The position numbers and the translations under genes were made by a program. A model generated the notes under the pieces. It was not told the DNA's origin, did not search any database, and saw only the letters and a program-made list of their open reading frames with translations. A DNA stretch of 64,000 bases from Lethocerus indicus (taxonomy: Eukaryota; Arthropoda; Insecta; Hemiptera; Belostomatidae), in assembly GCA_019843655.1 (NCBI GenBank), contig JACDQD010000004.1:13516001-13580000 (forward strand). Direction: 5' to 3'. This document shows positions 1-12,081 of this stretch, piece after piece; the stretch's first letter is position 1; each line of letters opens with the position of its first letter.

Positions 1-184
1 TCTTCCTCATAGCACCATCCCGACCTGATAACGGTACCTATATCGATCGAGTTTTCAAAATATATATTCCCATGTTTATGATTATGGGACCACGTGCTGT
101 AGACGTTCACGTTATGCCAAGTATGTTATCAATTCTAGTATCGTACCGCTGGTAATAAACTGAGAGCCAGCGGCATCGGGCATT

Positions 185-192
185 ATGCAAAT
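185..192 (+). promoter_or_regulatory. octamer (POU-type) motif
   Basis: Exact ATGCAAAT. This is the classical binding site of POU-domain factors. Three other exact copies occur in the window (32824-32831, 36034-36041 in reverse, 51917-51924). A single 8-mer is weak evidence on its own. Confidence 0.25.
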
Positions 193-768
193 GGCGTGGA
201 AGAATTCCCTTAAACGAATGGCAATAACTAACTGCCTGTTATGTTCCAAAACATTAATCTCGAATTTCCCACGATAAAAACAGTAGGAGGAAAAATTTCT
301 ACTCTGTATTTCTAATTATATGGTCAAAGTATGCGACATGGATCCAATAGCCGGGCGCTAATCTCCAATAACGATTTTTTGCTTCATAAGGGTTTTGTAC
401 ATAAAAATTGTCGTAACGATCCATAATTATATTATCGGTCATGTATCGTTTGGCCTCTGCAGAAAGAGCACGGTCGATAATAAAACGAGCACAGAGCTAT
501 AACTTCTTCGAGCCAATGTTTGGCGTCAGATTGCGGAACGGCCCGAAAACATTCGTTCCGTAATTTATTCTTCCGTAAATGTCCGGTCGGGGTTTTGTTT
601 TTACCCTGTCGGTTTTATGTCGTCCGAAACAAAGGAGTGGCGGGGGCCAAAGAAGTGCCCGTTGAGCGGCATTTGGGATGGAGTTTTACGATTTCCCGGT
701 ATCCCACCTATCGAGGGGCGGGCCGACACAGGTGGGCCCCCCTCCCACTTGAGTATTGCACGTAGGTA

Positions 769-805
769 GAGGAGGAGGACGACGACGCCGCCGCCGCCGC
801 CGCCG
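769..805. repeat. compound trinucleotide repeat (GAG/GAC/GCC)
   Basis: A continuous trinucleotide-periodic tract that changes from GAG to GAC to GCC units. It is GC-rich and would read as poly-Gly/Arg in some frames, but nothing around it supports a coding exon. Confidence 0.85.
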
Positions 806-1289
806 GGTACGCGCTTCTCGGAAAGCGACCCACATTCTAGGACAGTATCAAAAATCCTACGCCACGGTGCGTTGGGGAGCACACAAACGAAAAGATGAGA
901 AACCGAAGGCAGCGTTAGTTTTAAATGGGGAGAAGCGCACTTATCTGTATGCCGGGGAAGGCCCGATCGCACCGGCGTCTAACCACTAAACGGTTTCCGT
1001 TCACAGACGCGCACTAACCTCCACTCACACACACACCACCGAATGCACTCGACAGAACGGGTGATTCACCTCTACGCAGTCAGGTATTTGTATTCTACTA
1101 ACTGGTATATAACAGTTCCTACACAGCTGTATCTCGCTAATATAGCGTATAATAAATTGGGAATGAAAGTAGGCAAATATCTATAGAATATATTATCTTT
1201 AACAGGCCTGTCCAATCCGCGGATCACGATGGCTAGAAATGCGTCCCAACGTAAAATTGTACCTTAGATTTCGTGTGTTTCTATATCCT

Positions 1290-1345
1290 CTCGCTGATTT
1301 GGTCTTTCGCTAGACCGGTTTCGGCTGCTCGCCATCTTCAGTAGC
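1290..1345 (-). other. hammerhead-ribozyme-like core (left arm)
   Basis: This is the inverted partner of the motif in the right arm. On the minus strand it reads CTGAAGA (complement of 1335-1341), the same mini-stem, GAAAC (complement of 1318-1322), a GGTCT/AGACC hairpin, then AAATC followed by AGCG. Unlike the right-arm copy, it keeps the UC expected just before a hammerhead cleavage site. Stem III and stem I still have irregular pairs, so activity is uncertain. Confidence 0.27.
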
Positions 1346-1486
1346 GGTGTTAGTCACCCTTCTGGCAGTTTGGATGTTTTCCGGGCGTCCTCACTGCACT
1401 GTCACTTGTACTGTGGTGGCTGTCTGTTCGTGTTGTGCAGTGAGGACGCCCGAAAAACATCCAAACTGCCAAAAAGTGACTAACAC

Positions 1487-1541
1487 CGCTACTGAAGATG
1501 GCGAGCAGCCGAAACCGGTCTAGCAAAAGACCAAACCAGCG
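1487..1541 (+). other. hammerhead-ribozyme-like core (right arm)
   Basis: Reads CTGAAGA (1492-1498), a GGC/GCC mini-stem, GAAA (1511-1514), then GGTCT/AGACC (1517-1521 with 1528-1532). AGCG (1538-1541) can pair with CGCT (1487-1490). The order matches a type I hammerhead: stem I, CUGANGA, stem II, GAAA, stem III, stem I. The fit is imperfect. A base is extra beside stem II, and this copy lacks the U expected before the cleavage site (AAACC). Penelope-like retroelements are known to carry hammerhead motifs. This copy is probably a decayed relative at best. Confidence 0.25.
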
Positions 1542-3891
1542 AGAGGAGATAGAAATACACGAAATCTACGGTATTCCAACCCCTCGGAGACCTCAAAAAA
1601 AGTATTTTAAAATAAAATTGTACACTTGGTTAAAATATGACATTTGTACTTCTTTCTTTTACTTACTTTACTTTTATAATAAAGTCTTATATATATTTTA
1701 TATATATAGTCTTATATAATAAAGTTTTGTAGAAATATACAATTATATTTGTTATTATAAACTTGGTGGCACGTAATTAGAATTATATGAAGAATATTGC
1801 TTATCTGCGCTGGTGGGCATCATAAAAATTATGCACGGATCATTTTATATTCTTCTAAGCTATCATCGGTGTCTGTATATTTTATTTGTGGCCCAAGAAA
1901 TCGTTCTTCATTCCATATAGGCCCCCGATCAATACATAAAAATTATTACAGTCCTAATGTTCCAAACGCTCTCGGACGCCCAAAAATATCATTTATATTA
2001 ATATATAAACTATATTTTTATCGTCCTACCGTAAATAAACGAGAGAGCGTTACTGAAGTCATTCAGCGGCGCCTATGTGGGGCCCGCAGTGACGGACAGC
2101 TCCAGTTCAACTCAAAATAACCGACACCTTTAACCGGGTCATAAACTTAGCGCGCGGACCGTAAATTCCAATTTTTGACTTAATTAATTGGCCCATCGGG
2201 CTGAGATCGAACGCGTCAGATAGAGCTGCGGAAGGGGCAGCCACAAGCACAGCTCCAGCCGCCTCACGGAGCGGGCATATTTATTCCTGTTGGGATATTT
2301 CCGAGGGCGGCGATCCAATTCCGAGAGCGGAGATAAAATCGTGTGGGGACAGAGGGCGGGGGTTTGTGTGTGAAAACAACATTCCCGGAGGTTGGGCCCC
2401 CCCCCGCCCCCTTATCTGATGCCGGCCCCCCTCTTGTAGAAGATCACCCACCCGAGATATAAAGAAAGCTGACTGTTTTTTCTTCTTATTATTATTCTTC
2501 TATTGGCTTTAATTGGGCGACCGCTTCATTAGCGACTGTTTTGTTTACAACTTTCTTATTCCTCCGCTTTGGGACTTTTTTTTAGTTCTACTCGGCCTTC
2601 CGATTCCGTCATCCTCGTAGCGCCGATACTTTCAACGATCACGAATCGATTATTCCACGCGAAGGATCGAAGATTTCACGATCCATTTTAATTCATATAT
2701 ATATTTCAGATAGTATCACTCAACCAAGTATGGTCGTAAGGTTGATAAGAATGACTACATTATTGATGGAATACTATTGGCAATTGGGGACAGTCGAAAT
2801 CGATCTGGCATCGGACCAATAAAGCGCAGGAGTGAGAGCGATAAAACAATATGAAAATACTTCATTAGAAGAGAACATTGCAAATTGACAGGTGCGAAAA
2901 CAGGTATTTGTATGTGACGAAAGCATATTTTCAGAAAGTATCACGGTGGTATTGCCCAAATAGTAGACTTGCCGTGAACTGGAATATGTTTTCTTGATCT
3001 AATCTTATCGAGGCCGAGATTTCAACGACTGATCGGCAATCGCAGTACAATGCTTAGGGCCCAAAATTAGGCAAAACGTGGACTGAATATGGGGAGGAAA
3101 AAAAATGCTAAACGTAGAAACGGGGGAGAAAAAGGGGGACAGAAAGAAAAATGATGGCTTTATACCCCAATTAATAAATGTTTCGACAAGAACATCGCTG
3201 AAATGTTATTTTTGCAGACATATTTAAAGCTGTGGAGAAACAATGGTCTCAATATTAGAAGTAATAACTTCTATAATAGTTCTATTTCTTCTTTTACGTC
3301 CCTATTCCCTTCATATTTCTGTCGAATTACGATCAGTATCAGGGTAAATTACTGCCAATGTATCATATTATTAACAGTAGCAGTCAAACGCTTTTAGTAC
3401 CTCAAGAAAATACCGTTGCCCCGTAAATTACCTTTTTCAATCAATTCCGTATACAATTTCTGAAATTGCATAAGTTAAATGGTTCTCTAGAAAACAATAG
3501 AATAACTCCTTGTGTTAGTTCCAGGAAAGTAATATGGCTGGACTATTAACATTTATGAATAAAGATATATTGTTTTTCTGATTCCTGAGCTCAACACGAG
3601 GCCACTTTTTTATGCATTACGTTGCTTTTTTACGTAGGGTCCCTTCCACAAGCCTATGATGGGTGTACAGTTATGAAACGAGTATATAAGGTAAAAGTTA
3701 CAGTTATAATTTCACATTCAAGATTTGTATTTGAGATGGAACATTTCACCCCCTGCCATTTGATAGGGGTTTGTGTATATTGGGGCGAATGAAAAGAGCC
3801 CTATTCGTTTCGCTGAAATGAGACTGTCGACAGGCGTTGGACACAACTAGAAGTGGCCCGCCGAATATCAGAATATTTAGTTGTCATGTTC

Positions 3892-3905
3892 TGGCACGCG
3901 TGCCA
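3892..3905. promoter_or_regulatory. 14-bp palindrome TGGCACGCGTGCCA
   Basis: A perfect inverted repeat. It is followed at once by a second TGGCACG unit that forms CACGTG (an E-box core) at about 3915-3920. A perfect GC-rich dyad with a repeated half-site is typical of a dimeric protein-binding site. The protein is unknown. Confidence 0.35.
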
Positions 3906-4493
3906 CGCCTGGCACGTGGGCCGATTTTTAATGTCACGCGGACAGTTCTGGCCGCATAGCAGTGAAAAACAAAATGATTGATTCAGAGCTTAATATTCCG
4001 TCTATCGCTGGATGTCACTTTATATTCAATCAATATTTCACCGGACAGATCATTTTCCATCGTAATATTCTTTATATTATTTTCTTATAAAAACAGTATT
4101 CGAACTGTATTTGATGGATTAATAGGCTTAGATCAAAAGGAAATGTTTCCAGGTTATTAATTATCATTTTAAATTAACAACATTTTTTTCGCGCCCTCAT
4201 ATCAGTTAGTTCCAACCAAGACAGGTAGTCATAATATGTTACATAATATTTATATTAACATTAGAACCACACAATGTGTTATTATTCCAATATCTAGCAT
4301 TCACTCTGTTAAAAGAGATATTGGATTTCAATTTAACATAAAAATGGCGGCCTGTAAATGTTGCAATTCTGGATACAAAGTTACACATGTTTCATCGAGA
4401 AATTGTTCCTCCAACCGGAAAAACAGTATATTTTTTTTAGTATGGGCAAGTCCGGTTGCTATATACCGGTCTGTTATTAACCACTGCCTTCTA

Positions 4494-4507
4494 TATAGCT
4501 AGCTATA
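4494..4507. repeat. 14-bp palindrome TATAGCTAGCTATA
   Basis: Perfect short palindrome in AT-rich DNA. No further context was found. Confidence 0.4.
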
Positions 4508-5119
4508 CAACGAGGAAGACAACTGTGCTGACAATGAATGGCTATTTCTTTCACCTTTTTTACACACCTTAATTTTCCCATTATACGAAATTGCTGTTTG
4601 TTGTTAACTCTTCCGATCCGGAGTCCTATAAGGAAACTGGTAATTGAGCCGATATGAGCCTTAATTAGCGACTGGAAAATAAAAATACGGAAAAAAAGAA
4701 ATGCAGGCAGCTTTAGAAACTTCGCGCAGACCTCTTATAAGGTGTTTATATAATATTATTGTCTCGAAAGCCGTAACTAGGCGCAAAATAACGCCATTGG
4801 AATTTAGAAATATAGTTATATACATATTCTTTTTTTCTCCGACTCTAATAAACGGTATATAAATAGGGGTTATAAGCGCCTTTGTAATGGGATTAATATG
4901 GAAAATTCAAGCGGTTTATTTCCAATGTATTTATTCGAACGATTTTGAAATTTTCGAATTCCTCTTCTCTTATTGGTAATGTGTTGAATGCATTCTACCC
5001 CCCACAACTATTAGCAACCAGTTGCTGGCAACGTATAATCAGACCTCCTACGCACAACAAAGCACACAGTCGAATTAAATAAAATAATAAAAATTATTCA
5101 ATATTCCAGTTTGTTCAAG

Positions 5120-5345
5120 CATTCTAATTGAAACAAAATTGAGGGATTCGAACCCGGCATCTCCAGGTTAGGGCCCTGCTGCATTTTACCCGAGGATCCA
5201 AGGTACAAGTAACTTTATTTTCTTTCCAATGAATACAAATAGCACATCGAGAAAAAGATATACAAATGTTGGTTAATACATGTATTCCGGCCTACGGGCC
5301 TTTATACATTTATACGCTTAATTATTAAGACAGAGGCTACTTGAA
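5120..5345 (-). mobile_element. tRNA-derived SINE-like copy A
   Basis: On the minus strand, 5144-5154 gives GGTTCGAATCC, an exact RNA polymerase III B-box (tRNA T-loop). It is preceded by a tRNA-like 'ctaacctggagatgcc' arm. A segment at 5281-5314 (plus-strand 'tgtattccggcctac' to 'tttatac') resembles 10324-10356 near the second B-box-bearing copy, at a similar distance from the B-box (137 against 108 bp). This suggests one degenerate SINE family. The A-box is not clear, the ends are approximate, and no target-site duplication was identified. Confidence 0.5.
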
Positions 5346-6376
5346 TGTTTATGATCTAAGGTATGAAATTAAGTACGCATGACACCTCTGTGTCTCTTGT
5401 CTTTACGAAATAAAATTTAAACTTCTAACTACGTCGTTTACAGACATCAATTGACTTTGCTCATTCTCGACTTCAATTATCCAATTTGCGGAGTAAGTGA
5501 GTTGAACGTCGCACCACTATAAACAATCTAACGTAGTTCTACAGATATAAATACATATAGTTCTTTGAACATACACAGCATACCGTAAACGATATACCAA
5601 AATATGTTTCATACATATAAATCGGCCTTTCTACATTTATGTACATGATTATTAAGTGTAAATATAGTTGTATTGTTCACAACGTTGCTATAGTAATCGG
5701 TAGAATAATAACAGCGCAATTCTAGCGGCGCGTTGGGAATCTCGGTGAACTAGAGTTGTCGGGGCCGGGGCTTGTGCTCGGGCCGTTAAGGGAGGTTCGG
5801 GCCGATGTTATGGCCCCTAAACACCGGCTATTGGTTCGCGCAAACGGCCCCGACGGATAGCCCGTAGAAAAAGACAAACAAATGCCCGGGTTTCAAAAAA
5901 CAAATAGAATATTAATTAATCTCCGCGGGTGGAATTCGTTTTCTCGAAAGTATCAATTTGAATGCGCTCTCTCTTCTCTCTGTCCCTCTCTCATTTTCTG
6001 GAGGTTTTTATCGCCTTCTCCGCCCCCGACCTAATCCGCTTCCTCCTGTTCTGCTTTCCTCTATGTTACTTCTAAGTTACTGGCGGAGGTGCCCCTACTG
6101 TCTCATTGCCATAGACTTAAACGAGACAAACGGCGTCCAAGTTATTTGTTTTATCTTTAACCTGATTTCATGATTTTGTTCCAGGAAGATGGTTTCAAGA
6201 TTGACCGGGATTCATGATTCGAAAAAATCAAGGACGAAGATAGTGTTCTCTCACGTGCCATCCAGATGAGAGAATGAACCAGAAATATTAAAAACAGTTG
6301 TGTAGTATTGTACGCATTCACAGATTGAAATAATAGCTATCTAGATCTCTCTAGACACTGCAGAAGAGTCTACTTG

Positions 6377-6456
6377 GCGTCGTGAATTAAGGGGCTGCTC
6401 CCGGAGTGCTGTAACTTCGATACACTCCGCCTCCACCGCTGATATCCTCACGACGC
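6377..6456. repeat. nested hairpin (9-bp outer, 7-bp inner stem)
   Basis: GCGTCGTGA (6377-6385) is the exact reverse complement of TCACGACGC (6448-6456). Inside it, CGGAGTG (6402-6408) pairs exactly with CACTCCG (6423-6429). Two coaxial perfect stems in 80 bp could form a cruciform or a structured RNA. There is no evidence for transcription. Confidence 0.45.
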
Positions 6457-8648
6457 GTAAATCCGAACCGAGCGCTCTCTCCAAGGCAGAAGATTAGCCG
6501 GCCCGATACCCTCTCAGGAGGACTGTGTTCGATGGCGCAGCAGAATTGGAACGTCCGCAGCTAATTGGAACTCGCCAGAGTATATATATACGTATGCTTG
6601 AGCGAGTGAGTGTGCGCGTGTGTTGTTAATGTCGGACACCTCATTAATGGGTTCAATGGGGAGGGGGGGGGGGTCGACCGCCTCAATAAAATCAGTTTAG
6701 GAGGCCCGCAATAAACCCCGACGCCGCTTTTATAATACGGTTTTTACTACTCGGGAGGACGCCCCCATTTTCCCGTGAAAGAAAACAAAAAAAGAGAGAA
6801 CGGTAAATATCTTTAATGATCTCTAATGGGCCCTACCCTGGGCATTTTACGGTTTGGGAGGGCAAAAAAACTGGATGACTCCTTCAGTAAAGTGCATATA
6901 TATCCTTGGCCACAAAACCTTTTGTTACCTTTTCCAAAAAAAAAATGTTAAAGCTTTCAGCTCGAATGGGGCATAAAGATGATTAAAATTCTTAGCGGAC
7001 TTTTATAATAGCTGCACGACCCACATCCTTCAGTGGTAGATACATTTATAATAAGATTTTCTAAAGCATCATTCGTGCCCGACAATTTTTTTTATTCTTT
7101 TTGAGAATTTGACCGCTGTTATGCTAATTGAACAGTGATACGTATACGTTTCCTCGATGTTTATTGTTTTATATAGAACGCGTGGGTAGATATTTCGGGC
7201 GATTGCCAGCGATCGGGCGCAGGGTCAAAATAATGTGCAGACTCCTGCCGACCTAAACCAGTAATAATAATAAAAAAAAAATAACGAAGGTGCCGGATCT
7301 TATTTGAAGCTGATATAGCGACTGAGCAAGACGCCTGCCCGTGGCGGGTGAGGGGGCGAGTTGTGTGACTCACTCACGGTTCAATACGCCACACGATTTA
7401 CAAATTGAAACCCGAGAAGACGATGAGAATATTAAACCGCGGCCCAGGTCTGGCCCTCCACCGTTATTGTTATTTAGTCTGTTTAGTCAGTTTTTTTTTT
7501 TTGGGAGGGTGGCATGACACAGCTCCAAATCTGATACGGTTGGCAGTGGGGACGCGGAACGTGTCCGCCGGCCGCGCGAGGGCTCCTATCATTATTTAAC
7601 AGCTCACTCCCCGCACAGCTCGTCCCGTTTAGTTCTGAATAATTACATGTCAGAACCACCGCATCATGTCGGCATTCCGCGTTAGCTGGACTGAACGAAC
7701 CCTTTGAATTTCCAATGCCCCGTACCCCCGTACGAGGGTAATAATAACGAGCAGACATTCAATTTCGCATTACAAATCAGATCTACGGAAACGTAGGTAA
7801 TTTTTATGGCTACTTTAACGATGTAACTTGGAAACATCGTCGAATTACAATTGTCAATGACATTTGCAAGTGCGGTACAAAGTTTAAGACCGGTAAGATC
7901 AAATCCTGTACAGAAATGAAAGCTTTTTGATATTTTGACCGGTAGTTACGTTATTTGACAAAGTCGGTTTAGAATTTTCAATACTAACTAGGAAAATACA
8001 CAATTTTCGAGTTATGGAGAAGTACACGTGCGGAGTACACAATGATTGCAAAATTATTCAAAATAATATTCATCCTTACGTGGTATCGGGTCATCAGATC
8101 TATCCAATTGGCCATGTAGATAACTGAAATCGTGGAGATAAAAATTCTCCTTATATTATAAGACAAACACAGTTCTGACTTAAGATGATCTAGGCAAGTG
8201 GAGGTAGAAGATCGCAAGAATGACGATATAATTAGGTATACCGTGGCATTTATTTCGCAATCCCGTCATATAAGAACGAAGCGGTAATGAGGACTGTTTA
8301 ATGTTTACCATGAGGACTGTCGTTTCGCTCGGCAAATTACGATGAGATCGACAAACGTACGGCATTGCGAAAACACTGGTACAACTTTTTGATTTTCGGT
8401 GGAGTGTAGGCCCATCAGTTTTGTATTCAGTGGAGAAAAGAAGTCGAAAAATAAATCACGTCTATTTATTCGGCGGGACGCTCCCTCTTACATTTCACTC
8501 TACTGGACGGCCGTAAAATTTGGCCACGAGTGTTTTCGGCCCGCTAACGACTTGTGCTTAAACCGTAATTTTTTTTTCTGCGTTTTTTTTCGTTTTATCT
8601 TCGCGGGACCCCTCTAATTGCAGTATTTTGTGAATCGGTGTGAAGGGA

Positions 8649-8680
8649 AGAGAGAGAGAGAGAGTGATAGAGGGGGGGGG
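8649..8680. repeat. (AG)n and poly-G simple repeat
   Basis: An AG dinucleotide run at 8649-8664, a short spacer, then nine G at 8672-8680. Confidence 0.85.
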
Positions 8681-10185
8681 ACTATGGGGCAAGGTGTTTA
8701 TTAGCTTAGGCTACTGATGTGTATCTCTATTATACATGTCGGGCGGTTGGCACTTCTACTTTAGTACCCCGGCCCCTGTAATGGGTCTCACCACCGATTT
8801 TCGGCACCCTTAATTTCACCCGTCCCCCATCCCCTTTACCCACAGTTCTCGCGCGCCTTTTCTCTAACCGAGTTTAAAACGCGCTTACTATAATCCGGTA
8901 TTCGTGGTCCATACCGCCTTCCCGCTCGCCTCCCCGGCCCGTACACTATACGGCCTAACGAGGCCGCTTATATATTGCAGAGGACTCCTAAAGTTTCAAG
9001 ACTCTTATTTTCCCCTCGTACCGGCCTCCCCCCTTCGGGATTGTTATAGTTAGAGCCCAATCAGACAGCAAACTACTTTATCTGACACTATCTACTCTGT
9101 GGATTCCACCCTTGAACCACAAACCCCGAACACACTTCCTTATTGCCAGCCGACAATCTACAGAAATTTAAAAAATAAATAAATTGTCTTTTATGGAATT
9201 ACCAATCGTGAGTGTTCTCAGCGATAAGGATAAATTGGAGGGCCTGAATCCATCTCGCCCTTAATCTCAGGCCGGGCCGTGCTTGAACCGGTGTTTGAAC
9301 CTGAATGAAATTCTTAATAATTTGAGTCCGTTGGGTTTTGGATCAAATAATTCAATAATTCGGCACACTCGGTAGAATCATCGTAATTAGTAGACCCCCT
9401 TCTAATTTTTATACGGGTTTTCACTCACAATATTCCAAATATTTTGTCTGGTAAAAATAAAACAAAAAACAAAACCCATAACTTTATAATCAATAATAAT
9501 CCACGTATAATGTTGTGAATCTGCTTCTCACGCTCTGCGGACAAGTCACTGCGGTATAATGACCGCCAACGTAGTCTCTGGTTTGTGGGCCATAAAACGG
9601 GAATTCGACAATGTTTAAAGTTGTAACCTTTAATACTATCTCGGCCGTGTGGGTAAAGTTTGGATGTCGGAACACTTCTATTATGTATTAACGCCCAATT
9701 ACGCCCCACACACGTACACACCCGGTCCAGATCATAATCAGTTCATGCATATTAATGCTATCCGCCATTACAAACCTTCCCTCCTACCCCTCCCCCAAAG
9801 TATCTTTCACTTCACCTCGGGCACAAACACGCGTCCAACATACGATTCATTCCCCAACACTGGGCTCATAATTCATTGGGAAAAAATACAACCTTAGCGT
9901 AGGTGACGCGCCAACTCCAGCTTCCTTATCTCATTCATCAGTATTCCAACGCAATCCATTTTTCAGAACAAATAATGCTATGACCATACATAAAACGATA
10001 CAAATTGTAATATGTGTTGGTATCCAATGTACCCCCTTCGGATATTTTATGATTAGCCTGTAATATAGCAGAGAGAATCGGTTGTAATATCTTGGCAACA
10101 GGAAAATTAAGATATGCGAGGTAATGTCCTACATAAGATTGCTGTATTTTTAAGTCGCCAAAGGGATTAGTAAGTAGTTCGAATT

Positions 10186-10362
10186 TTTAAATGAAGGAAA
10201 AGCGGTTCACAAGCGGGATTCAAACCGGGGATCTTCATGTTAGCTCCCCGAAATTTACAAACACATAATTTTCTTTAAATCTACTTAGGATATTTCTATA
10301 ATATCCTAATGATGGATAAGATGTGTATACCGACCTGCGTACGTTTGCATTTATACATATTG
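10186..10362 (-). mobile_element. tRNA-derived SINE-like copy B
   Basis: The minus strand of 10216-10226 reads GGTTTGAATCC, which fits the polymerase III B-box consensus. It is preceded by 'gctaacatgaagatcccc', like the arm in copy A. The downstream part 10324-10356 resembles the 5281-5314 part of copy A. It is degenerate, with no clear A-box and approximate limits. Confidence 0.45.
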
Positions 10363-10944
10363 AAACTTACTGACATACGAGACCCCTATCACCGGTGATT
10401 TTGGATTCTCCTTAAATTATTCATTTCCCAGAACCTACTATCATTATATATGGGCTTCCTGCCACTTGTATTTCGGAGGGGCAACTTTATAATTAAGTGT
10501 ACGGGAGTTTACGACCGGAGCTCCCTCTCGTTTAATCGGACCCAGGTAATAAATATATTACGCAATTACAATACTCTAAACAACACGTTATATTGTAATA
10601 TTTATACTACCATCTCCAGATACATACCCGTGCGGGGAAACGGAGTAGAAAGGGGGAAAAAGAAAATGTTCAAATGCAAATCGTATTCGGTGTAGGTTCA
10701 TAATGTAATTGTTGGTGGGCCGGCTTTGTCTCTGCCCTTTCTCGCTCCGTAAATGATTTATTGTCATTGTTCTACCTCTTTCACTGCCTCTCCCTCGCCG
10801 TATAATTGAGGAGGTTTTTGTCTTGTGTATATGTGTGTGCGTTTGAAATCAGGCAATTAGGGGTCGCTCTGGGCAGCAAATACCCAATTTATATGCTCGA
10901 AACTGAAATGGGGGGCTGCGGTGGCCGGTTGCCGGGGGAGTCAC

Positions 10945-11055
10945 GCTCTCCTCTCTCCCTCCTCACTCCCTCTCTCCCTCTCTCCCTCTCTCCCTCTCTC
11001 CTCTCTCCCTCTCTCCTCTCTCTCCCTCTCTCCCTCTCTCCTCTCTCTCTCTCCT
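10945..11055. repeat. CT-rich (CCCTCTCT)n microsatellite
   Basis: A pyrimidine-only tract of mixed CTCTCC/CCTCTCT units, just over 100 bp. The 80-86 codon frames that cross it (Ser/Pro/Leu on one strand, Arg/Glu on the other) are repeat artefacts. Confidence 0.9.
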
Positions 11056-12081
11056 TGGCCTGGTAATTGGTCAACACACTTACCATCTCTGTCAATAACG
11101 CTAAGTATTTATTTGACCTCTCGGCGGTCATAAATCAGCGGCCTCTTCCGTATTTAACGATACATCCGTAAATCACCCCGACCGGTCTACGCTGACTCCT
11201 CTCTTGTCCGAAGGGTAACGTCAATTTAAAAACCCTCCAAACGGTGTTCTTTTTTTTGTCCGCTGACATTTAAATATTTATTTTAATTTAAATTCTAATA
11301 TTCCGTCATTATTGGATTCAAATGATTACACCGAGTGAGAGGAAGGGGGAGGGTTTCAAAATATTATCGGTACTGAGATTTTTTGTTTCCCGTCACTTTT
11401 TCGTTAATAAATTGATACATTTCTGCAGTATTTCCCACGAAGTAAAGTAGACACTCTATAAGCCACTTATTCACGTAATTGTGTACATTTTTATAATATA
11501 TTAATAATAACATAGTAACTCCCATTAGGTACAATAAAACACCCGGCTTACCTACTGAGCCCACTGGTGTTTATGAACACCTTTTCTGACCGATAGAAAT
11601 TATTTTTAAATTTGCGCAATTCAAATAAATGATATATTTATTGTCATATAAACTAATAAAGTGTATATAAAACTTATAAGCGCTCTGGAAGGATTACCTC
11701 TCCACCTTAGTCATTATAGTTTTATGCAACTAAGTTTTACTAGTTTGTAAATATAGATCTGTACCATGGTGCATATGTTCTTCTCTATCCACCCGCTGAT
11801 TTTACTATTCCATTTTACTTATTACTATTATGGGAATAACTTATGATTCTTAGAAATCCAAGCCGTATTTCGACTGTACCACCAAACTGCCGAACTCAAA
11901 AACAGAAATCTAAATGGGACCACGGATAAACGGACCGGAAAGTACATTGTACCGGACATTTCCGTCGAGTTCGCAGAACGTTATCTGAATGCGACAATGA
12001 ATATCGGCAGGGGCGCGGTGAAATTATTGCAGGCCAAGTTGCGGAAATATTATTAATTAGGACGGCGGTAGTGAGTTGCGA

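Larger units (their letters stand above)
1..1259. other. non-coding stretch with trinucleotide run
   Basis: No recognisable gene. The stretch holds a perfect octamer ATGCAAAT at 185-192, a GC-richer patch at about 620-1000 with a GAG/GAC/GCC trinucleotide run, and a short CA run at 1026-1036. Open frames of 77-123 codons overlap this patch on both strands. They match no family I know and look like a by-product of the GC-rich trinucleotide sequence. Confidence 0.6.
1260..1574. repeat. large inverted repeat (foldback)
   Basis: Two arms of about 139 bp, 1260-1398 and 1436-1574, are near-perfect reverse complements around a 37-bp loop (1399-1435). Differences are few: for example 'gatttgg' against 'ggtttgg', and a one-base length change near the 'gtcac' stretch. 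Each arm carries the string CTGAAGATGGCGAGCAGCC followed by GAAACC, in opposite orientations. The arms could form a very long hairpin. Possible origins are a foldback or MITE-type DNA element, or a head-to-head inverted duplication of the end of a Penelope-like retroelement. I could not define a target-site duplication. The 73-codon ATG frame starting at 1498 begins inside the right arm and is probably incidental. Confidence 0.85.
1575..5119. other. non-coding stretch, AT-rich with one GC patch
   Basis: No gene recognised. 1600-2030 is very AT-rich. About 2040-2450 is GC-richer and contains a 9-base C run at 2397-2405 followed by GCCCCC. Two perfect 14-bp palindromes lie at 3892-3905 and 4494-4507. 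The remainder (2500-5100) is unique-looking AT-rich DNA with frames under 110 codons and no family signal. Confidence 0.6.
5346..10185. other. non-coding stretch with GC-rich patches and poly-G/AG tracts
   Basis: No gene recognised. The stretch holds GC-rich patches at about 5720-5880, 6360-6560, 7400-7600 and 8500-8960, and a nested hairpin at 6377-6456. It also holds an 11-base G run at 6663-6673, an (AG)n tract at 8649-8664, and a 9-base G run at 8672-8680. The segment at about 5600-5660 ('aaatcggcctttctacatttat') weakly resembles the tail of SINE-like copy A. The frames here are all below about 100 codons and match nothing I know. Confidence 0.6.

Noticed and set aside
601..972. 123-codon minus frame and 77-codon plus frame over the trinucleotide run
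   Set aside because: Driven by the GAG/GAC/GCC repeat (poly-Gly/Arg or Val/Leu-like strings). No domain.
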